This document shows positions 34,652 to 44,015 of a stretch of DNA of 64,000 nucleotides, in pieces. Below the pieces are notes generated by a model. That model saw only the letters and a list, made by a program, of their open reading frames with translations. It was not told the origin of the DNA and made no database searches. The translations under genes were made by a program, and so were the position numbers. How positions within the stretch are numbered: the stretch's first letter is position 1; every line of letters begins with the position of its first letter. Source of the DNA: Alcaligenaceae bacterium SAGV5 (GTDB lineage Bacteria > Pseudomonadota > Gammaproteobacteria > Burkholderiales > Burkholderiaceae_B); assembly GCA_009360345.1 (NCBI GenBank), contig SPDP01000003.1, positions 186,001 to 250,000 on the forward strand. Direction: 5' to 3'.

Positions 34652-34996
34652 CTACATAGGCATCATGTTCGCGTTCATGTTGTGCAGCACCCAGGCGGAG
34701 CCACCGACGATGATCGCGATGATGAGCACGGTGAAGACGAAGGACGACAGGTTTTCGCGCTGCTCGGGCGAAGTGCCCATGTGCAGGAAGAACACCAGCT
34801 GGACCAGCAGTTGCAGCACGCACAGCACGACGATGGCGGCCACGGCGGCAAAACCGGTCACGGCGCCGGTCATCACGACGCCGAACGACATCGCGGTCAG
34901 CACGATGCAGAGGACGAAGCCCACGAGATAGGACTTGACCGAGCCGTGGCTGGCGTGGGAGTCGTGGCCTTCGGCGGTGGAGGAGTGTTGCGCCAT
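34652..34996 (-). CDS. cyoD: Cytochrome o ubiquinol oxidase subunit IV
   Basis: A 114-residue protein with three transmembrane helices (about 25-45, 50-70, 85-105) and the family segment QLLVQLVFFLHMGTSPEQRENL. It is a small structural subunit of the cytochrome bo3 oxidase. Its start overlaps the cyoC stop by one base. Last gene of the cyoABCD operon; no cyoE (heme O synthase) follows in the window. Confidence 0.93.
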   Translation of the reverse strand: MAQHSSTAEGHDSHASHGSVKSYLVGFVLCIVLTAMSFGVVMTGAVTGFAAVAAIVVLCVLQLLVQLVFFLHMGTSPEQRENLSSFVFTVLIIAIIVGGSAWVLHNMNANMMPM

Positions 34997-35631
34997 TACA
35001 GGGCTCCCATCAGATAGACGAAGGTGAACACGCAGATCCAGACCAGGTCCAGAAAGTGCCAGAACAGGCTCAGGCAGGCCATGCGCCGGCGGACGATCGG
35101 ATCCAGGCCGTGGCGGCTGATCATGTGCATCATCACGGCCATCCAGATCAGGCCCGACGTCACGTGCAGGCCGTGGGTGCCGACCAGGGTGAAGAAGGCC
35201 GACAGATAGGCGCTGCGCTGCGGGCCGGCGCCCTCGGCGATCAGGTGATGGAATTCATAGATTTCCATGCCGATGAAACCGGCGCCGAACAGGAAGGTGA
35301 CGGCCATCCAGGCCAGCACCTTGCCGCGCTGTCCGGCATGCAGGGCCAGCATGGCCATGCCGAAGGTCACGCTGCTGACCAGCAGCAGCATGGTTTCGGT
35401 CAGCACGAACGACAGGTCGAACAACTCGCTGCCATGCGGTCCGCCCGCGGTCGCGCCCGAGAGCACGGCGAACGTCGCGAACAGCACCGAGAAAATGAGC
35501 AAATCGCTCATCAGATAGATCCAGAACCCCAGAACGGTCTTGGACCCATCGTCGTGATGCTCATGCCCCCCATGGGCATGATGATCGCCGCCATCCTGGC
35601 GATGCGTGTGAAGAATTGCTGCGCTACTCAT
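34996..35631 (-). CDS. cyoC: Cytochrome o ubiquinol oxidase subunit III
   Basis: A 211-residue, five-helix subunit III of heme-copper oxidases. After a His-rich N-terminus ([19 protein letters not shown], residues 8-26) come [37 protein letters not shown] and the family [12 protein letters not shown]. The ATG at 35631 is preferred; ten more codons are open upstream. A palindromic repeat sits in the 129-nt gap to cyoB. Confidence 0.93.
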   Translation of the reverse strand: MSSAAILHTHRQDGGDHHAHGGHEHHDDGSKTVLGFWIYLMSDLLIFSVLFATFAVLSGATAGGPHGSELFDLSFVLTETMLLLVSSVTFGMAMLALHAGQRGKVLAWMAVTFLFGAGFIGMEIYEFHHLIAEGAGPQRSAYLSAFFTLVGTHGLHVTSGLIWMAVMMHMISRHGLDPIVRRRMACLSLFWHFLDLVWICVFTFVYLMGAL

Positions 35632-35692
35632 ATCGATCTTTAAAAAACCGGCGCTTCGCACCGATACACTGCTACACGACCCAGGATGCGGT

Positions 35693-35758
35693 GGATCCGG
35701 CTTTGCCGGTCCACCCGCATCGCCCCCTGGGGGGCGCGCGTTAGCGCGTAGGGGGGGG
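35693..35758 (+). repeat. Palindromic intergenic repeat, copy 2 (inside cyo operon)
   Basis: A 66-nt element with the same three inverted repeats and order as the copy at 29555-29620, differing at about nine positions. It ends two bases before the cyoB stop codon, in the gap between cyoB and cyoC, and is in antisense orientation relative to the cyo transcript. Confidence 0.85.
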
Positions 35759-35760
35759 TT

Positions 35761-37737
35761 CTACGCGGCCTGCTTCAGCGACTCGTAGTGGGCGTTCTCG
35801 ATGCGCGTCACCTCGTCGGCCTTGACGTAGTAGTCCACGTCGCGGTCGTAGGCGCGGGCGATGAAGGCGCCGATCATGCCGGCCAGGCCCAGGCCCGCCA
35901 GCCACCAGATGTGCCAGACCAGGGCGAAGCCGAGCAGGGTGCCCGCCACGCCGATGTAGACGCCGGCGCCGGTATTGCGCGGCATATGGATGTCTTCGTA
36001 GCGGGCGGGGCGCTGGTAGGCGACGCCGGTTTCCTTGTCATGCCAGAACTGATCGAGGTGGGACACTTGGGGCACCTTTGCGAAGTTGTAGAACGGCGGA
36101 GGAGAGGGAATGGACCATTCCAGCGTACGGCCACCCCAGGGGTCGCCGTCGAAGTCGACATTCTTCTTGCGGTCGCGGATGCTGACGAAGATCTGCAGCA
36201 GCAGGAAGAAGATGCCCAGCGCGATGATGACCGCGCCTACCCAGGCCACGATCAGGTACGGCTGCCAGGCCGGGTTGTCGTAGTGGTTCAGGCGGCGCGT
36301 CATGCCCATGAAGCCGAGGATGTACAGCGGCATGAAGGCCATGAAGAAGCCGATGAACCAGCACCAGAACGAGTACTTGCCCAGGCGCTCGTTCAGCTTG
36401 AAGCCGAAGGCCTTGGGGAACCAATACACCATGGCGGCGATACATCCGAACACGACGCCGCCGATGATGGTGTTGTGGAAGTGGGCGATCAGGAACAGGC
36501 TGTTGTGCAGCACGAACGAGACCCCGGGAATCGCCATCAGCACGCCGGTCATGCCGCCGATCACGAAGGTGATCATGAAGCCCAGCGTCCACAGCACGGG
36601 CGTGGTGATCTCGACGCGGCCGCGGTACATCGTGAACAGCCAGTTGAAGATCTTCACGCCCGTGGGCACCGAGATGATCATCGTCGCGATGCCGAAGAAG
36701 GCATTGACGTTGGCCCCCGAACCCATGGTGAAGAAGTGGTGCAGCCAGACCAGGAACGACAGCACGCCGATGGCGGCCGTGGCGTAGACCATGGACTTGT
36801 AGCCGAACAGCGGCTTGCGCGAGAAGGTGGCGATGATTTCCGAGAACGCGCCGAAGCAGGGCAGGATCAGGATGTAGACCTCGGGATGGCCCCAGATCCA
36901 GATCAGGTTCACGTACATCATCACGTTGCCGCCGAGCTCGTTCGTGAAGAAGTGCATGCCCAGGTAGCGGTCGGCGGTCAGCAGCGCCAGCGTGGCCGTC
37001 AGCACCGGGAAGGCGGCGACGATCAGGATGTTGGTGACCAGCGCGGTCCAGGTGAACACCGGCATCTTCATCATCGTCATGCCGGGCGCGCGCATGCGCA
37101 GGATGGTGACGATGAAGTTGATGCCGCTGAGCGTGGTTCCCAGCCCTGAGAGCTGCAAGGCCCAGATGTAGTAGTCCACCCCCACGCTCGGGCTGTAGTC
37201 CAGCCCCGACAGGGGCGGGTAGGCCAGCCAGCCGGTGGCGGCGAATTCGCCCACGAACAGCGAAATCATGATCAGCACGATGCCGCCGCCGAACAGCCAG
37301 AAGCTGAGCGAGTTCAGGAACGGGTAGGCCACGTCGCGGGCGCCGATCTGCAGCGGCACGACGATGTTCATCAGGCCCGTGATGAAAGGCATGGCCATGA
37401 AGAAGATCATGATCACGCCGTGGGCGGTGAAAATCTGGTCGTAGTGGTGCGGCGGCAGATAGCCGGCCGAGTCGCTCGAGGCGATGGCGAGCTGCGTGCG
37501 CATCATGATGGCATCGGCGAATCCGCGCAGCAGCATGATCAGCGCCACGATGATGTACATGATGCCGATGCGCTTGTGGTCCACCGTGGTCAGCCACTCT
37601 TTCCACAGGTAGGTCCACTTGCCGTAATAGGTGACGGCGCCAAACATGGCGGCACCAAGAATGACGACCGCGGCCAGCGTGACCATGACGATGGGTTCAT
37701 GGTACGGGATGGCATCCAGGGTCAGTTTCCCGAACAT
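35761..37737 (-). CDS. cyoB: Cytochrome o ubiquinol oxidase subunit I
   Basis: A 658-residue catalytic subunit with about 15 transmembrane helices. It carries the heme-copper site: [16 protein letters not shown] with a heme His, [17 protein letters not shown] with the cross-linked His/Tyr (CuB), [10 protein letters not shown] with two CuB His, and [16 protein letters not shown] with the heme ligands. It reduces oxygen to water with ubiquinol electrons and pumps protons. It lies four bases downstream of cyoA. Confidence 0.96.
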   Translation of the reverse strand: MFGKLTLDAIPYHEPIVMVTLAAVVILGAAMFGAVTYYGKWTYLWKEWLTTVDHKRIGIMYIIVALIMLLRGFADAIMMRTQLAIASSDSAGYLPPHHYDQIFTAHGVIMIFFMAMPFITGLMNIVVPLQIGARDVAYPFLNSLSFWLFGGGIVLIMISLFVGEFAATGWLAYPPLSGLDYSPSVGVDYYIWALQLSGLGTTLSGINFIVTILRMRAPGMTMMKMPVFTWTALVTNILIVAAFPVLTATLALLTADRYLGMHFFTNELGGNVMMYVNLIWIWGHPEVYILILPCFGAFSEIIATFSRKPLFGYKSMVYATAAIGVLSFLVWLHHFFTMGSGANVNAFFGIATMIISVPTGVKIFNWLFTMYRGRVEITTPVLWTLGFMITFVIGGMTGVLMAIPGVSFVLHNSLFLIAHFHNTIIGGVVFGCIAAMVYWFPKAFGFKLNERLGKYSFWCWFIGFFMAFMPLYILGFMGMTRRLNHYDNPAWQPYLIVAWVGAVIIALGIFFLLLQIFVSIRDRKKNVDFDGDPWGGRTLEWSIPSPPPFYNFAKVPQVSHLDQFWHDKETGVAYQRPARYEDIHMPRNTGAGVYIGVAGTLLGFALVWHIWWLAGLGLAGMIGAFIARAYDRDVDYYVKADEVTRIENAHYESLKQAA

Positions 37738-37741
37738 CGAT

Positions 37742-38650
37742 TTACTCCGACAAGGCTATCTTGGGGGTGTTGGCAGGCGTGCATATTCCGGTATCCATGC
37801 CTGCGGAGGCCATGTACTGGTAAATGATGCCGTCGAACATGGTGGGTTCGGCGCCCGAGTAATAGGCCACCGGCTCGTGCTCGCTGGGCGAGACCAGGGC
37901 CTGGTAGGCCTCGGCGGTCATCTTGCTGGGCGATGCCTGGGCATCGCGGACCCATTGCTGGAAGTCTTCCTGGCTGCTGGCGATGGCCTTGAAACGCATG
38001 CCCGAGAATCCCGCGCCGCTGTAGTTGGCCGAGATGCCCGCGTAGGTGCCGGCTTCGCGCGCGATGAGGTGGAGCTTGGTCTCCATGCCCGCCATGGAGT
38101 AGATCTGGCTACCCAGGCGCGGGATGAAGAAGGAGTTCATGACCGAGGCGGACGTGATGCGGAAGTTGACGGGCGTATCGACCGGGAACTGGATCTCGTT
38201 GACGGTGGCGATCTTGTACTCGGGGTAGATGAACAGCCACTTCCAGTCCAGCGACACGACGTCGATCTCGATGGGCTTGACCTCGGATTGCAGGGGACGG
38301 TAGGGGTCCAGCGCGTGCGAGCTCTTCCAGGTCAGGACCGCCAGGATGCCGACGATGATGCAGGGGATGGTCCAGACCACCACCTCGATGGCGGTGGAAT
38401 GCGACCACTTGGGATCGTATTTGGCCTGGGTGTTGGAGGCGCGGTATTTCCAGGCGAACCACAGGGTCATGATGATGACCGGCACGACCACCAGCAGCAT
38501 CAGCCCGGTCGCGGTCAGCAGCAGGGTTTTTTCCTGGGCGCCGATGTCGCCCTTGGGATCGAGGATGTCCATGTTGCAGCCAGCCAGCAGCAACATCAGG
38601 GCGCCGACGCACAAAGTGCGTCCCGCGTTCGCGAAGAAGGATTTACTCAC
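37742..38650 (-). CDS. cyoA: Cytochrome o ubiquinol oxidase subunit II
   Basis: A 302-residue lipoprotein starting at GTG. The signal peptide ends in the lipobox LLAGC with Cys25. Two transmembrane helices (about 45-65 and 88-108) precede a periplasmic cupredoxin domain that lacks the CuA ligands, as expected of quinol oxidases; [17 protein letters not shown] and [20 protein letters not shown] are typical. First gene of cyoABCD. Two RegA-type boxes lie upstream. Confidence 0.95.
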   Translation of the reverse strand: MSKSFFANAGRTLCVGALMLLLAGCNMDILDPKGDIGAQEKTLLLTATGLMLLVVVPVIIMTLWFAWKYRASNTQAKYDPKWSHSTAIEVVVWTIPCIIVGILAVLTWKSSHALDPYRPLQSEVKPIEIDVVSLDWKWLFIYPEYKIATVNEIQFPVDTPVNFRITSASVMNSFFIPRLGSQIYSMAGMETKLHLIAREAGTYAGISANYSGAGFSGMRFKAIASSQEDFQQWVRDAQASPSKMTAEAYQALVSPSEHEPVAYYSGAEPTMFDGIIYQYMASAGMDTGICTPANTPKIALSE

Positions 38651-38726
38651 GTCCAGCCTTGGTGTGTAGAAACGTTGGCGAAATCCGCCAGTTCCGCATC
38701 CTACTGAACGTGCCTAGAGGGAGCCT

Positions 38727-38741
38727 GCGACAAATAGTCGC
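38727..38741. promoter_or_regulatory. Candidate RegA/PrrA/RegR box 1 upstream of cyoA
   Basis: GCGAC-AAATA-GTCGC, a 5-5-5 dyad about 77 bp upstream of the cyoA start. It fits the remembered RegR/RegA pattern GNGRCR-TTNN-GNCGC at 13 of 15 positions. Confidence 0.55.
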
Positions 38742-38845
38742 GCGCGGCGGGAGCCGGGAGCGGCATCCCGGGGAGGCCCCCCCGGTCGTGCCTTGCATTG
38801 CACCATCTGTGGCGAATTGTGACCGGCCGCCCTAGGGATTAGCCC

Positions 38846-38862
38846 TGCGACAATATGTCGCA
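38846..38862. promoter_or_regulatory. Candidate RegA/PrrA/RegR box 2 upstream of cyoA
   Basis: TGCGACA-ATA-TGTCGCA, a perfect 7-bp dyad about 196 bp upstream of cyoA. Its 15-nt core matches the RegR pattern at 14 of 15 positions. Box centres are 120 bp apart, and both boxes share flanking CCTAG on the same side, so the pair looks like a duplication. Confidence 0.55.
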
Positions 38863-38888
38863 CTGCGGGAAGAGTGGAGCGCTCCGGG

Positions 38889-40328
38889 CTAGGCTTCCAG
38901 CGCGCCAGGGTGCATCCGCCCGTCTGGATCCAGCGCGTGCTTGATCCGTGCCGCCAGTTGGCCGGCGCCATCTTCCAGCACCGACCGATAGGCGAAATAG
39001 CGCCCGATCTGGGCATGGACCGCGTCATGGGCGTCCATCGCGAGGCGGATGGCGTCCCGGGCTTGCCGGACCAGGGCCCTGGCCTGGACCGCATCGTGGC
39101 GGCCCGCGAAACGCTCCCGGTGCCTGTCCGACAGATAGTACAGGTGTAGCGGCGTCAAGGCATCGTTCCAGTAGAACATGGGTTCGATCGTGACGTAGGG
39201 CCCGGTGGAGGAGAGCGTCCAGGTGTAGCGGATGCCATGCGCGTCAAATTCGGCCGCCCGGTCCGCCAGCAGCCGCCGCAACGCGGCCAGGCAGGACGGG
39301 GCCCGGGTCGGCGGCAGCACGCCGTGGACCGGCAGCCAGCGTTCGCCCTCCAGGCCGACGAAACCCCGGATCGAGAAGGGCCGGGCATGCAGGCGGCGGG
39401 GGACGTCGGCATCGATCTCGGTGGCCTGCCGCCCGCAGTCGGCGCGCACGGCGGCCAGCACGCTGTCGGCCGCGTCCTCGGTCGCGCCTTCCACCGTGAC
39501 GTGCAGGGCCCATGCCGCCTCCGCCCCGGGACCGTTGCCGGGGCCGTTGGCCACGACGCGCATGGCCAGGCCTGCCTGGAGCAGGCGCGTCATGATGTCG
39601 ACGCTCGTCGCGCCGTCCGGGCAGGAGAAGGAGGCGAAGCGCAGCGGGCGCACTGGCACCAGCCGCAGGCAGATCTCGGTCTTGACGCCGTAGGCGCCGC
39701 AGTCCCCCAGGAACATGCCCGTCAGGTCTGGCCCCCAGTAACGCTGAAAGGCAGATCCCTGGCGGCGCGCGCCCGAGCCGGTGCGCGCAATGGTGCCGTC
39801 GGCCAGCACCACCGCCAGGCCGATGATGCCGTCCATGCCGCCGGGCATGCCCTGCGACGCGGCGCCGCCCACCGTGGTGTGGACTCCGGAGATGGGCATG
39901 GGCTGGGCCGGCTTGAGGCCGTGGGGCGCCAAGGCCCGGGCCAGGGCTTCCCAGGGAGTTCCCGCGCCGACCCGCGCATGGCGGTCATCGGCGTGGATGT
40001 CGATCGTGGCCAGGTTGGCGGTATCGACGATGATCGCCGCGCCGCCGGGCACGCCGCCTCCGGAATAGGACAACCCCGCGCCACGGGCGATGAGCGGTAG
40101 TCCGTGCCGGGCGGCCACCCGTGCCAGGCGCGCGGTTTCCTCGGTGGAGCGGGGCTTGACCACGGCCGATGCCGGCCGCTGCCACGGCCAGTCGATGAGG
40201 TCGGACGAGGCCAGGGCCAGCGCCCGCGGGTCGAGGATGACGTTCTCTTGTCCCACGATGGCCACGAGCTGCGCCAGGCAGTCGCCGGGCAGGGGGGCAA
40301 GGGCGTCGTCCCGGGCGGGGGGCGTCAT
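38889..40328 (-). CDS. FAD-linked oxidase (GlcD / vanillyl-alcohol-oxidase fold)
   Basis: A 479-residue flavoprotein. The PP-loop region for FAD is VVKPRSTEETARLARVAARHG and ARGAGLSYSGGGVPGG (residues 57-97), followed by PGGMDGIIGLAVVLADG. The C-terminal FAD-oxidase cap domain runs from about 200. The family oxidises 2-hydroxy acids or phenolic alcohols. Its start overlaps the TetR stop by four bases, so it is co-transcribed with the regulator, away from the + strand operon. Confidence 0.85.
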   Translation of the reverse strand: MTPPARDDALAPLPGDCLAQLVAIVGQENVILDPRALALASSDLIDWPWQRPASAVVKPRSTEETARLARVAARHGLPLIARGAGLSYSGGGVPGGAAIIVDTANLATIDIHADDRHARVGAGTPWEALARALAPHGLKPAQPMPISGVHTTVGGAASQGMPGGMDGIIGLAVVLADGTIARTGSGARRQGSAFQRYWGPDLTGMFLGDCGAYGVKTEICLRLVPVRPLRFASFSCPDGATSVDIMTRLLQAGLAMRVVANGPGNGPGAEAAWALHVTVEGATEDAADSVLAAVRADCGRQATEIDADVPRRLHARPFSIRGFVGLEGERWLPVHGVLPPTRAPSCLAALRRLLADRAAEFDAHGIRYTWTLSSTGPYVTIEPMFYWNDALTPLHLYYLSDRHRERFAGRHDAVQARALVRQARDAIRLAMDAHDAVHAQIGRYFAYRSVLEDGAGQLAARIKHALDPDGRMHPGALEA

Positions 40329-41149
40329 GGCTTGCCCGCCTTGCGGCCGGCTTCACCGCCCTTGGGCCTGGAGGCCGTCCTGGTGGCGGCCTTGGTCGGT
40401 GTCCTGGAGGCCGCCTTGGTGGGTGTCTTGGCCGGGCGTCCGGCCTTCACGCCGGCCTTCACCTTGGACGGGGGGGCGTCTTCGGCCTCGGGAGCAGGCT
40501 CCACGGGGGCGGGAATCATGTCCGGCGGGCAGTACAGGGCGCCCATCAGGAACCGGCTCATGCCGACGGCCACGTCGTTGACGCCCAGGCGGCCGTCGGC
40601 GCGGAACCATTTGGTGATCCAGTTGATGGACCCGAGCATGGAAAACCCCGCCAGCAGACTGTCGTCGCAGTGGAATTCGCCGGCCTTCATGCCTTCTTCG
40701 ATGAGCTTGCGCACGCCGCGCTCGAACTCGTCCCGGCGCGCCACGTAGACATCGCGGTTTTCGGGCCGCAGGTTTTCCAGGTCGGTCAGCAGCACGCTGC
40801 CCAATCCGTCCTTCAGGATGCCGACGATGTGGCCGGCCAGCAGCTGCTGCAGCCGTTCGCCGGGCGAGCCCCTGGCCTGGCGCGCGCGGCGCAGCGCCTC
40901 CAGGCTCGCATCCATCGCGCGCATGTGGCACTGGTAGAGGATGTCCTGCTTGTCGGTGAAGTAGTAGTAGAGGTTGCCTTTGGTGATGCCGAGCTCGTCG
41001 GCGATGTCCTGCATCGTGAGCGTCGACAGCCGGCCGCTGCTCAGCACGCTGGCAACGCTGTTGAGGATGGCGTCACGGCGTGTCGCCTTGCCGACGCGCC
41101 GTCCGTCCCAGCGCGTGGCCGGGGTCGTGGTGGAGGTGTCTTCTGGCAT
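40325..41149 (-). CDS. TetR-family regulator with a basic H1-like tail
   Basis: A 274-residue TetR regulator. The HTH is in residues 20-65 (ATRRDAILNSVASVLS, TMQDIADELGITKGNLYYYF), followed by the helical ligand domain (KQDILYQCHMRAMDASL ...). From about residue 226 the protein is a Lys/Ala/Pro/Thr-rich tail with repeats KAGRPAKTPTKAASRTPTKA, similar to AlgP or histone-H1-like tails, unusual for TetR proteins. Start at ATG 41149; longer starts run through the operator region. Two TTTGACTTTNNGTTCAAA dyads lie just upstream. Confidence 0.85.
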   Translation of the reverse strand: MPEDTSTTTPATRWDGRRVGKATRRDAILNSVASVLSSGRLSTLTMQDIADELGITKGNLYYYFTDKQDILYQCHMRAMDASLEALRRARQARGSPGERLQQLLAGHIVGILKDGLGSVLLTDLENLRPENRDVYVARRDEFERGVRKLIEEGMKAGEFHCDDSLLAGFSMLGSINWITKWFRADGRLGVNDVAVGMSRFLMGALYCPPDMIPAPVEPAPEAEDAPPSKVKAGVKAGRPAKTPTKAASRTPTKAATRTASRPKGGEAGRKAGKP

Positions 41150-41161
41150 AAGAAATTTTGT

Positions 41162-41181
41162 ATTTGACTTTTGGTTCAAAT
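41162..41181. promoter_or_regulatory. TetR operator, site 1
   Basis: ATTTGACTTTTGGTTCAAAT, an inverted repeat with an 8-nt centre, 12 bp upstream of the TetR start. It shares the core TTTGACTTTNNGTTCAAA with sites at 41205 and 48996. Confidence 0.7.
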
Positions 41182-41204
41182 CGAAGATAGAGTGCCGACG
41201 TTGG

Positions 41205-41226
41205 TTTTTGACTTTATGTTCAAAAA
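41205..41226. promoter_or_regulatory. TetR operator, site 2
   Basis: Second copy of the TTTGACTTTNNGTTCAAA dyad with T and A extensions at the ends, 44 bp centre-to-centre from site 1, about four helical turns. It lies 45 bp upstream of the MaoC gene at 41271. Confidence 0.7.
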
Positions 41227-41270
41227 CTATATTCCGCATCGCGAGATGCGTCAACTCGGAGTCTTTGCTC

Positions 41271-41756
41271 ATGCCCGGCAGCGCAGCATTGTCCGGTGGC
41301 TCGGCCATGGAATACCTGGCCAGACCACTGTCCGAAGGAATGGCTTTCCACGGACCTTCCAAAACCCTGACCGACGCGCACTTCCTGCTGTTTTCCGGCA
41401 TTACCGGGGACGTGCACCGCAGTCACTACGACGTCGAGTACGCAAAGAATACGCGGTTCGGCAAGCCGCTGGCCCATGGCCTGCTGCTTGCTTCCCTGAC
41501 GGCGCTCGGCGCGTCGGAACTGCGCGATCACATCGAAGGCTTCGTGCTGGTCGAGCAGGGGTGCCGCTATCTGCATCCGGCAGCGGTGGGGGATACGGTC
41601 CGCCCCTGCTTCGTGATCGAGAAGATCTGGGAAGAGGGCCACCGCAAATACTGCCGCGTGGCCACCCGCCTGGAGAACCAGCACGGCAGGCACTTGCTGG
41701 AAGGATTCCATTGCTATCGCATCATCGTCCCCGGACAGGAGCAGACCGATGACTGA
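41271..41756 (+). CDS. MaoC-like (hot-dog) dehydratase
   Basis: A 161-residue hot-dog-fold protein. The family segment SGITGDVHRSHYDVEYAKNTRFGKPLAHGLLLAS contains the conserved Asp/His pair of R-hydratases (residues about 48-80). Such proteins hydrate enoyl-CoA or similar thioesters. Start ATG 41271 with CGGAG upstream; an ATG at 41307 is an alternative. First gene of the + strand cluster facing the TetR regulator; overlaps the monooxygenase by eight bases. Confidence 0.8.
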   Translation: MPGSAALSGGSAMEYLARPLSEGMAFHGPSKTLTDAHFLLFSGITGDVHRSHYDVEYAKNTRFGKPLAHGLLLASLTALGASELRDHIEGFVLVEQGCRYLHPAAVGDTVRPCFVIEKIWEEGHRKYCRVATRLENQHGRHLLEGFHCYRIIVPGQEQTDD

Positions 41757-42894
41757 ACGGATCTCCGTCGCCATCGTCGGTGCCGGCATAGGCGGGCTCG
41801 CGGCCGCGGCCCTGTTGCGGCAGGCCGGGATCGACGTCCGCGTCTACGAGCAGGCGCCACGGTTCGCCCGGGTCGGCGCCGGCATACAGATGGCACCGAA
41901 TGCGTGCAAGGTGCTGCGCAGGATCGGTGCGGAAGACCGCCTGCGCGCGCATGCGCTGGTTCCGGAGTCCAGCCTGAACCGCGACTACGATACCGGCGCC
42001 GTCACCAATGAGTTTCCCATCGCCGGCCACGTCGAAGCCCGCTATGGCGCGCCCTTCCTGTGCCTGCATCGCGGAGACCTGCACGCCGCGCTGGAGTCGG
42101 CGGTGCCCGCCGAGGACATATCGCTGGGCAAGAAGCTGGAAGCGCTGAGCCAGGACGGCCGGGGCGTGACGCTGTCTTTCGCCGATGGCACGCAGGCGAG
42201 CGCCGACATCGTGGTCGGCGCCGACGGTGTCCATTCCCGGGTGCGCGAGATCATCCTTGGGCCCGAGCAGCCCGTGTTCACCGGACGCATCGCCTATCGC
42301 GCGACCTTTCCGGCGGAGCGCCTGGGCGAGCACCGTATCGAGCGTTCGCGCATCAAGTGGTGGGGCAAGGATCGCCATATCGTCATGTACTACACGACCG
42401 AGGCCGCCGACGAGGTGTACTTCACCACCAGCGTGCCGGATGACGGCAAGTGGGCCACCAGCGAGTCCTGGTCCACCAAGGGCGACCTGGGCGAGCTGCG
42501 CGCGGCCTTCGCGGAATTCCACCCGCAGGTGAGGGCGGTCCTGGATGCGTGCCCGGAGGTCTACAAGTGGGCGCTGCTGGCGCGCGACCCGCTGCCTCGC
42601 TGGACGGAGGGGCGTGTCGCGCTGCTGGGGGACGCCTGCCATCCGATGCCGCCGTACATGGCGCAGGGCGCCAGCGCCGCGCTGGAGGACGCCGCCATCC
42701 TGGCCCGCTGCGTGGTCGAGGCCACGCCCTCGACCGCGGCCGCGGCCCTGCGGCGCTATGCCGACACGAGGTTGCCGCGCACCTCGAAGCTCCAGCTCTC
42801 GGCCAAGGCCAACAACTGGATGCGCAACGATACCAATCCGGACTGGGTATACGGCTACGACGCCTGGACCGAGCCCCTGGCGGCCGTCCGCTGA
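41749..42894 (+). CDS. FAD-dependent monooxygenase, NicC-like
   Basis: A 381-residue group A flavin hydroxylase. The FAD motif GAGIGG starts at residue 11, the DG motif is VGADGVHSR, and GDACHP at 294-299 is the second FAD motif. The segments KWWGKDRHIVMYYTT, HPMPPYMAQGA and DWVYGYDAW resemble NicC, the 6-hydroxynicotinate 3-monooxygenase that performs decarboxylative hydroxylation. The other nicotinate genes (nicX, nicD, nicF, nicE) are absent, so the substrate is probably a different hydroxylated aromatic or pyridine acid. Confidence 0.8.
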   Translation: MTERISVAIVGAGIGGLAAAALLRQAGIDVRVYEQAPRFARVGAGIQMAPNACKVLRRIGAEDRLRAHALVPESSLNRDYDTGAVTNEFPIAGHVEARYGAPFLCLHRGDLHAALESAVPAEDISLGKKLEALSQDGRGVTLSFADGTQASADIVVGADGVHSRVREIILGPEQPVFTGRIAYRATFPAERLGEHRIERSRIKWWGKDRHIVMYYTTEAADEVYFTTSVPDDGKWATSESWSTKGDLGELRAAFAEFHPQVRAVLDACPEVYKWALLARDPLPRWTEGRVALLGDACHPMPPYMAQGASAALEDAAILARCVVEATPSTAAAALRRYADTRLPRTSKLQLSAKANNWMRNDTNPDWVYGYDAWTEPLAAVR

Positions 42895-42978
42895 GCGGAG
42901 CCTTCTTGCAGGGAAGCGCCATCCCTTGCGAGGCGGCAAGGGATCTCTTGCTGGTAGTCAACCATTCGGGAGCATCAC

Positions 42979-43950
42979 ATGAAACGATTTGCCATTTCGA
43001 TCTTGTCCGCCGTTGTCGCCGCCACGCTGCCGGCCGCTGGTTCCGCGGCCGACCCGGGCTATCCCAACCGGCCCATACGCCTGATCAATCCCCAGGCCGC
43101 CGGCGGGACCTCCGACGCCATCTCGCGCCTGTTCGCCGAGAAACTGGCCATCGAGCTGGGCCAGCCGGTCGTGGTCGAGAACAAGGTGGGCGCCAGCACG
43201 ATGATAGGCGCGGATGCGGTGGCCAAGGCCGCCCCCGACGGCTATACGCTGCTGACCGCGTCGGTCACGACGCTGGCGATCAACCCCAGCCTTTTCGCGA
43301 AAATGCCCTATGACCCCATCAAGGATTTCGAACCGATCTCGGTCATGGCGGAGAATCCCTATTACCTGATGGCAAGCCCGATGCTGCCGGCCAACAATGT
43401 CCAGGAACTGATCAAGCTGGCCAGGTCGCAGCCGGGCAAGCTCAACTACGCATCGCCGGGAACCGGCACCTCGCCCCAACTGGTCGGCGCGCTGCTGGCG
43501 TCGATGGCGGGCATCGACGTGGTGCATGTCCCGTACAAGGGGACCAGCACGGCCGAAGTGGACATGGCGGCGGGGCGCGTGCAATTCATGTTCAGCGGCA
43601 GCGGCCTTCCGACCATCAAGGCGGGACGGGCCAAGGCGTTGGGGTACACCGGCACGAAGCGTTCGGCGGAAATGCCCGATCTGCCCACGGTGGCGGAGCA
43701 GGGGCTGCCCGGCTTCGAGGCCGCGGTCTGGAACGGCCTGGTGGCGCCGGCCGGCACGCCGCCCGCGATCATCGACAGGCTGGCCAAGGCCGTAGCGAGG
43801 ATCGCCAGGATGCCAGACGTGCAGGAGCGCATGGCCTCGTATTCGGCGGTGGCGGTGGGCAGCACGCCCCAGGAGTTCGCCGCGCTCATCCGGCGGGATA
43901 CCCAGAAGTGGGGCGACATCGTCCGCAAGACCGGCGTGCGCCTGGACTGA
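42979..43950 (+). CDS. Bug/TctC-family periplasmic solute receptor
   Basis: A 323-residue Bug receptor with signal peptide (MKRFAISILSAVVAATLPAA, cleavage after GSAA) and mature YPNRPIRLINPQAAGGTSDAI; the second helix region is NKVGASTMIGADAV. It lies within the TetR-controlled cluster, between the monooxygenase and the CoA transferase, and presumably captures the pathway substrate. No TctAB partner is nearby. Confidence 0.9.
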   Translation: MKRFAISILSAVVAATLPAAGSAADPGYPNRPIRLINPQAAGGTSDAISRLFAEKLAIELGQPVVVENKVGASTMIGADAVAKAAPDGYTLLTASVTTLAINPSLFAKMPYDPIKDFEPISVMAENPYYLMASPMLPANNVQELIKLARSQPGKLNYASPGTGTSPQLVGALLASMAGIDVVHVPYKGTSTAEVDMAAGRVQFMFSGSGLPTIKAGRAKALGYTGTKRSAEMPDLPTVAEQGLPGFEAAVWNGLVAPAGTPPAIIDRLAKAVARIARMPDVQERMASYSAVAVGSTPQEFAALIRRDTQKWGDIVRKTGVRLD

Positions 43951-44015
43951 CGCCGGATTCCCCCGGGGCGGCGGCGACGCCGCGCCATGTTCCATCCTTT
44001 CTTGAAGATCCGACA

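Noticed and set aside
36038..37618. A 526-residue open frame in a second frame of cyoB
   Set aside because: Frame-shifted shadow of cyoB, rich in Arg, His and Pro, whereas the cyoB frame has all heme-copper motifs.
41150..41401. N-terminal extension of the TetR protein
   Set aside because: It covers the two operator dyads and the start of the divergent MaoC gene; TetR proteins normally begin a few residues before the HTH.
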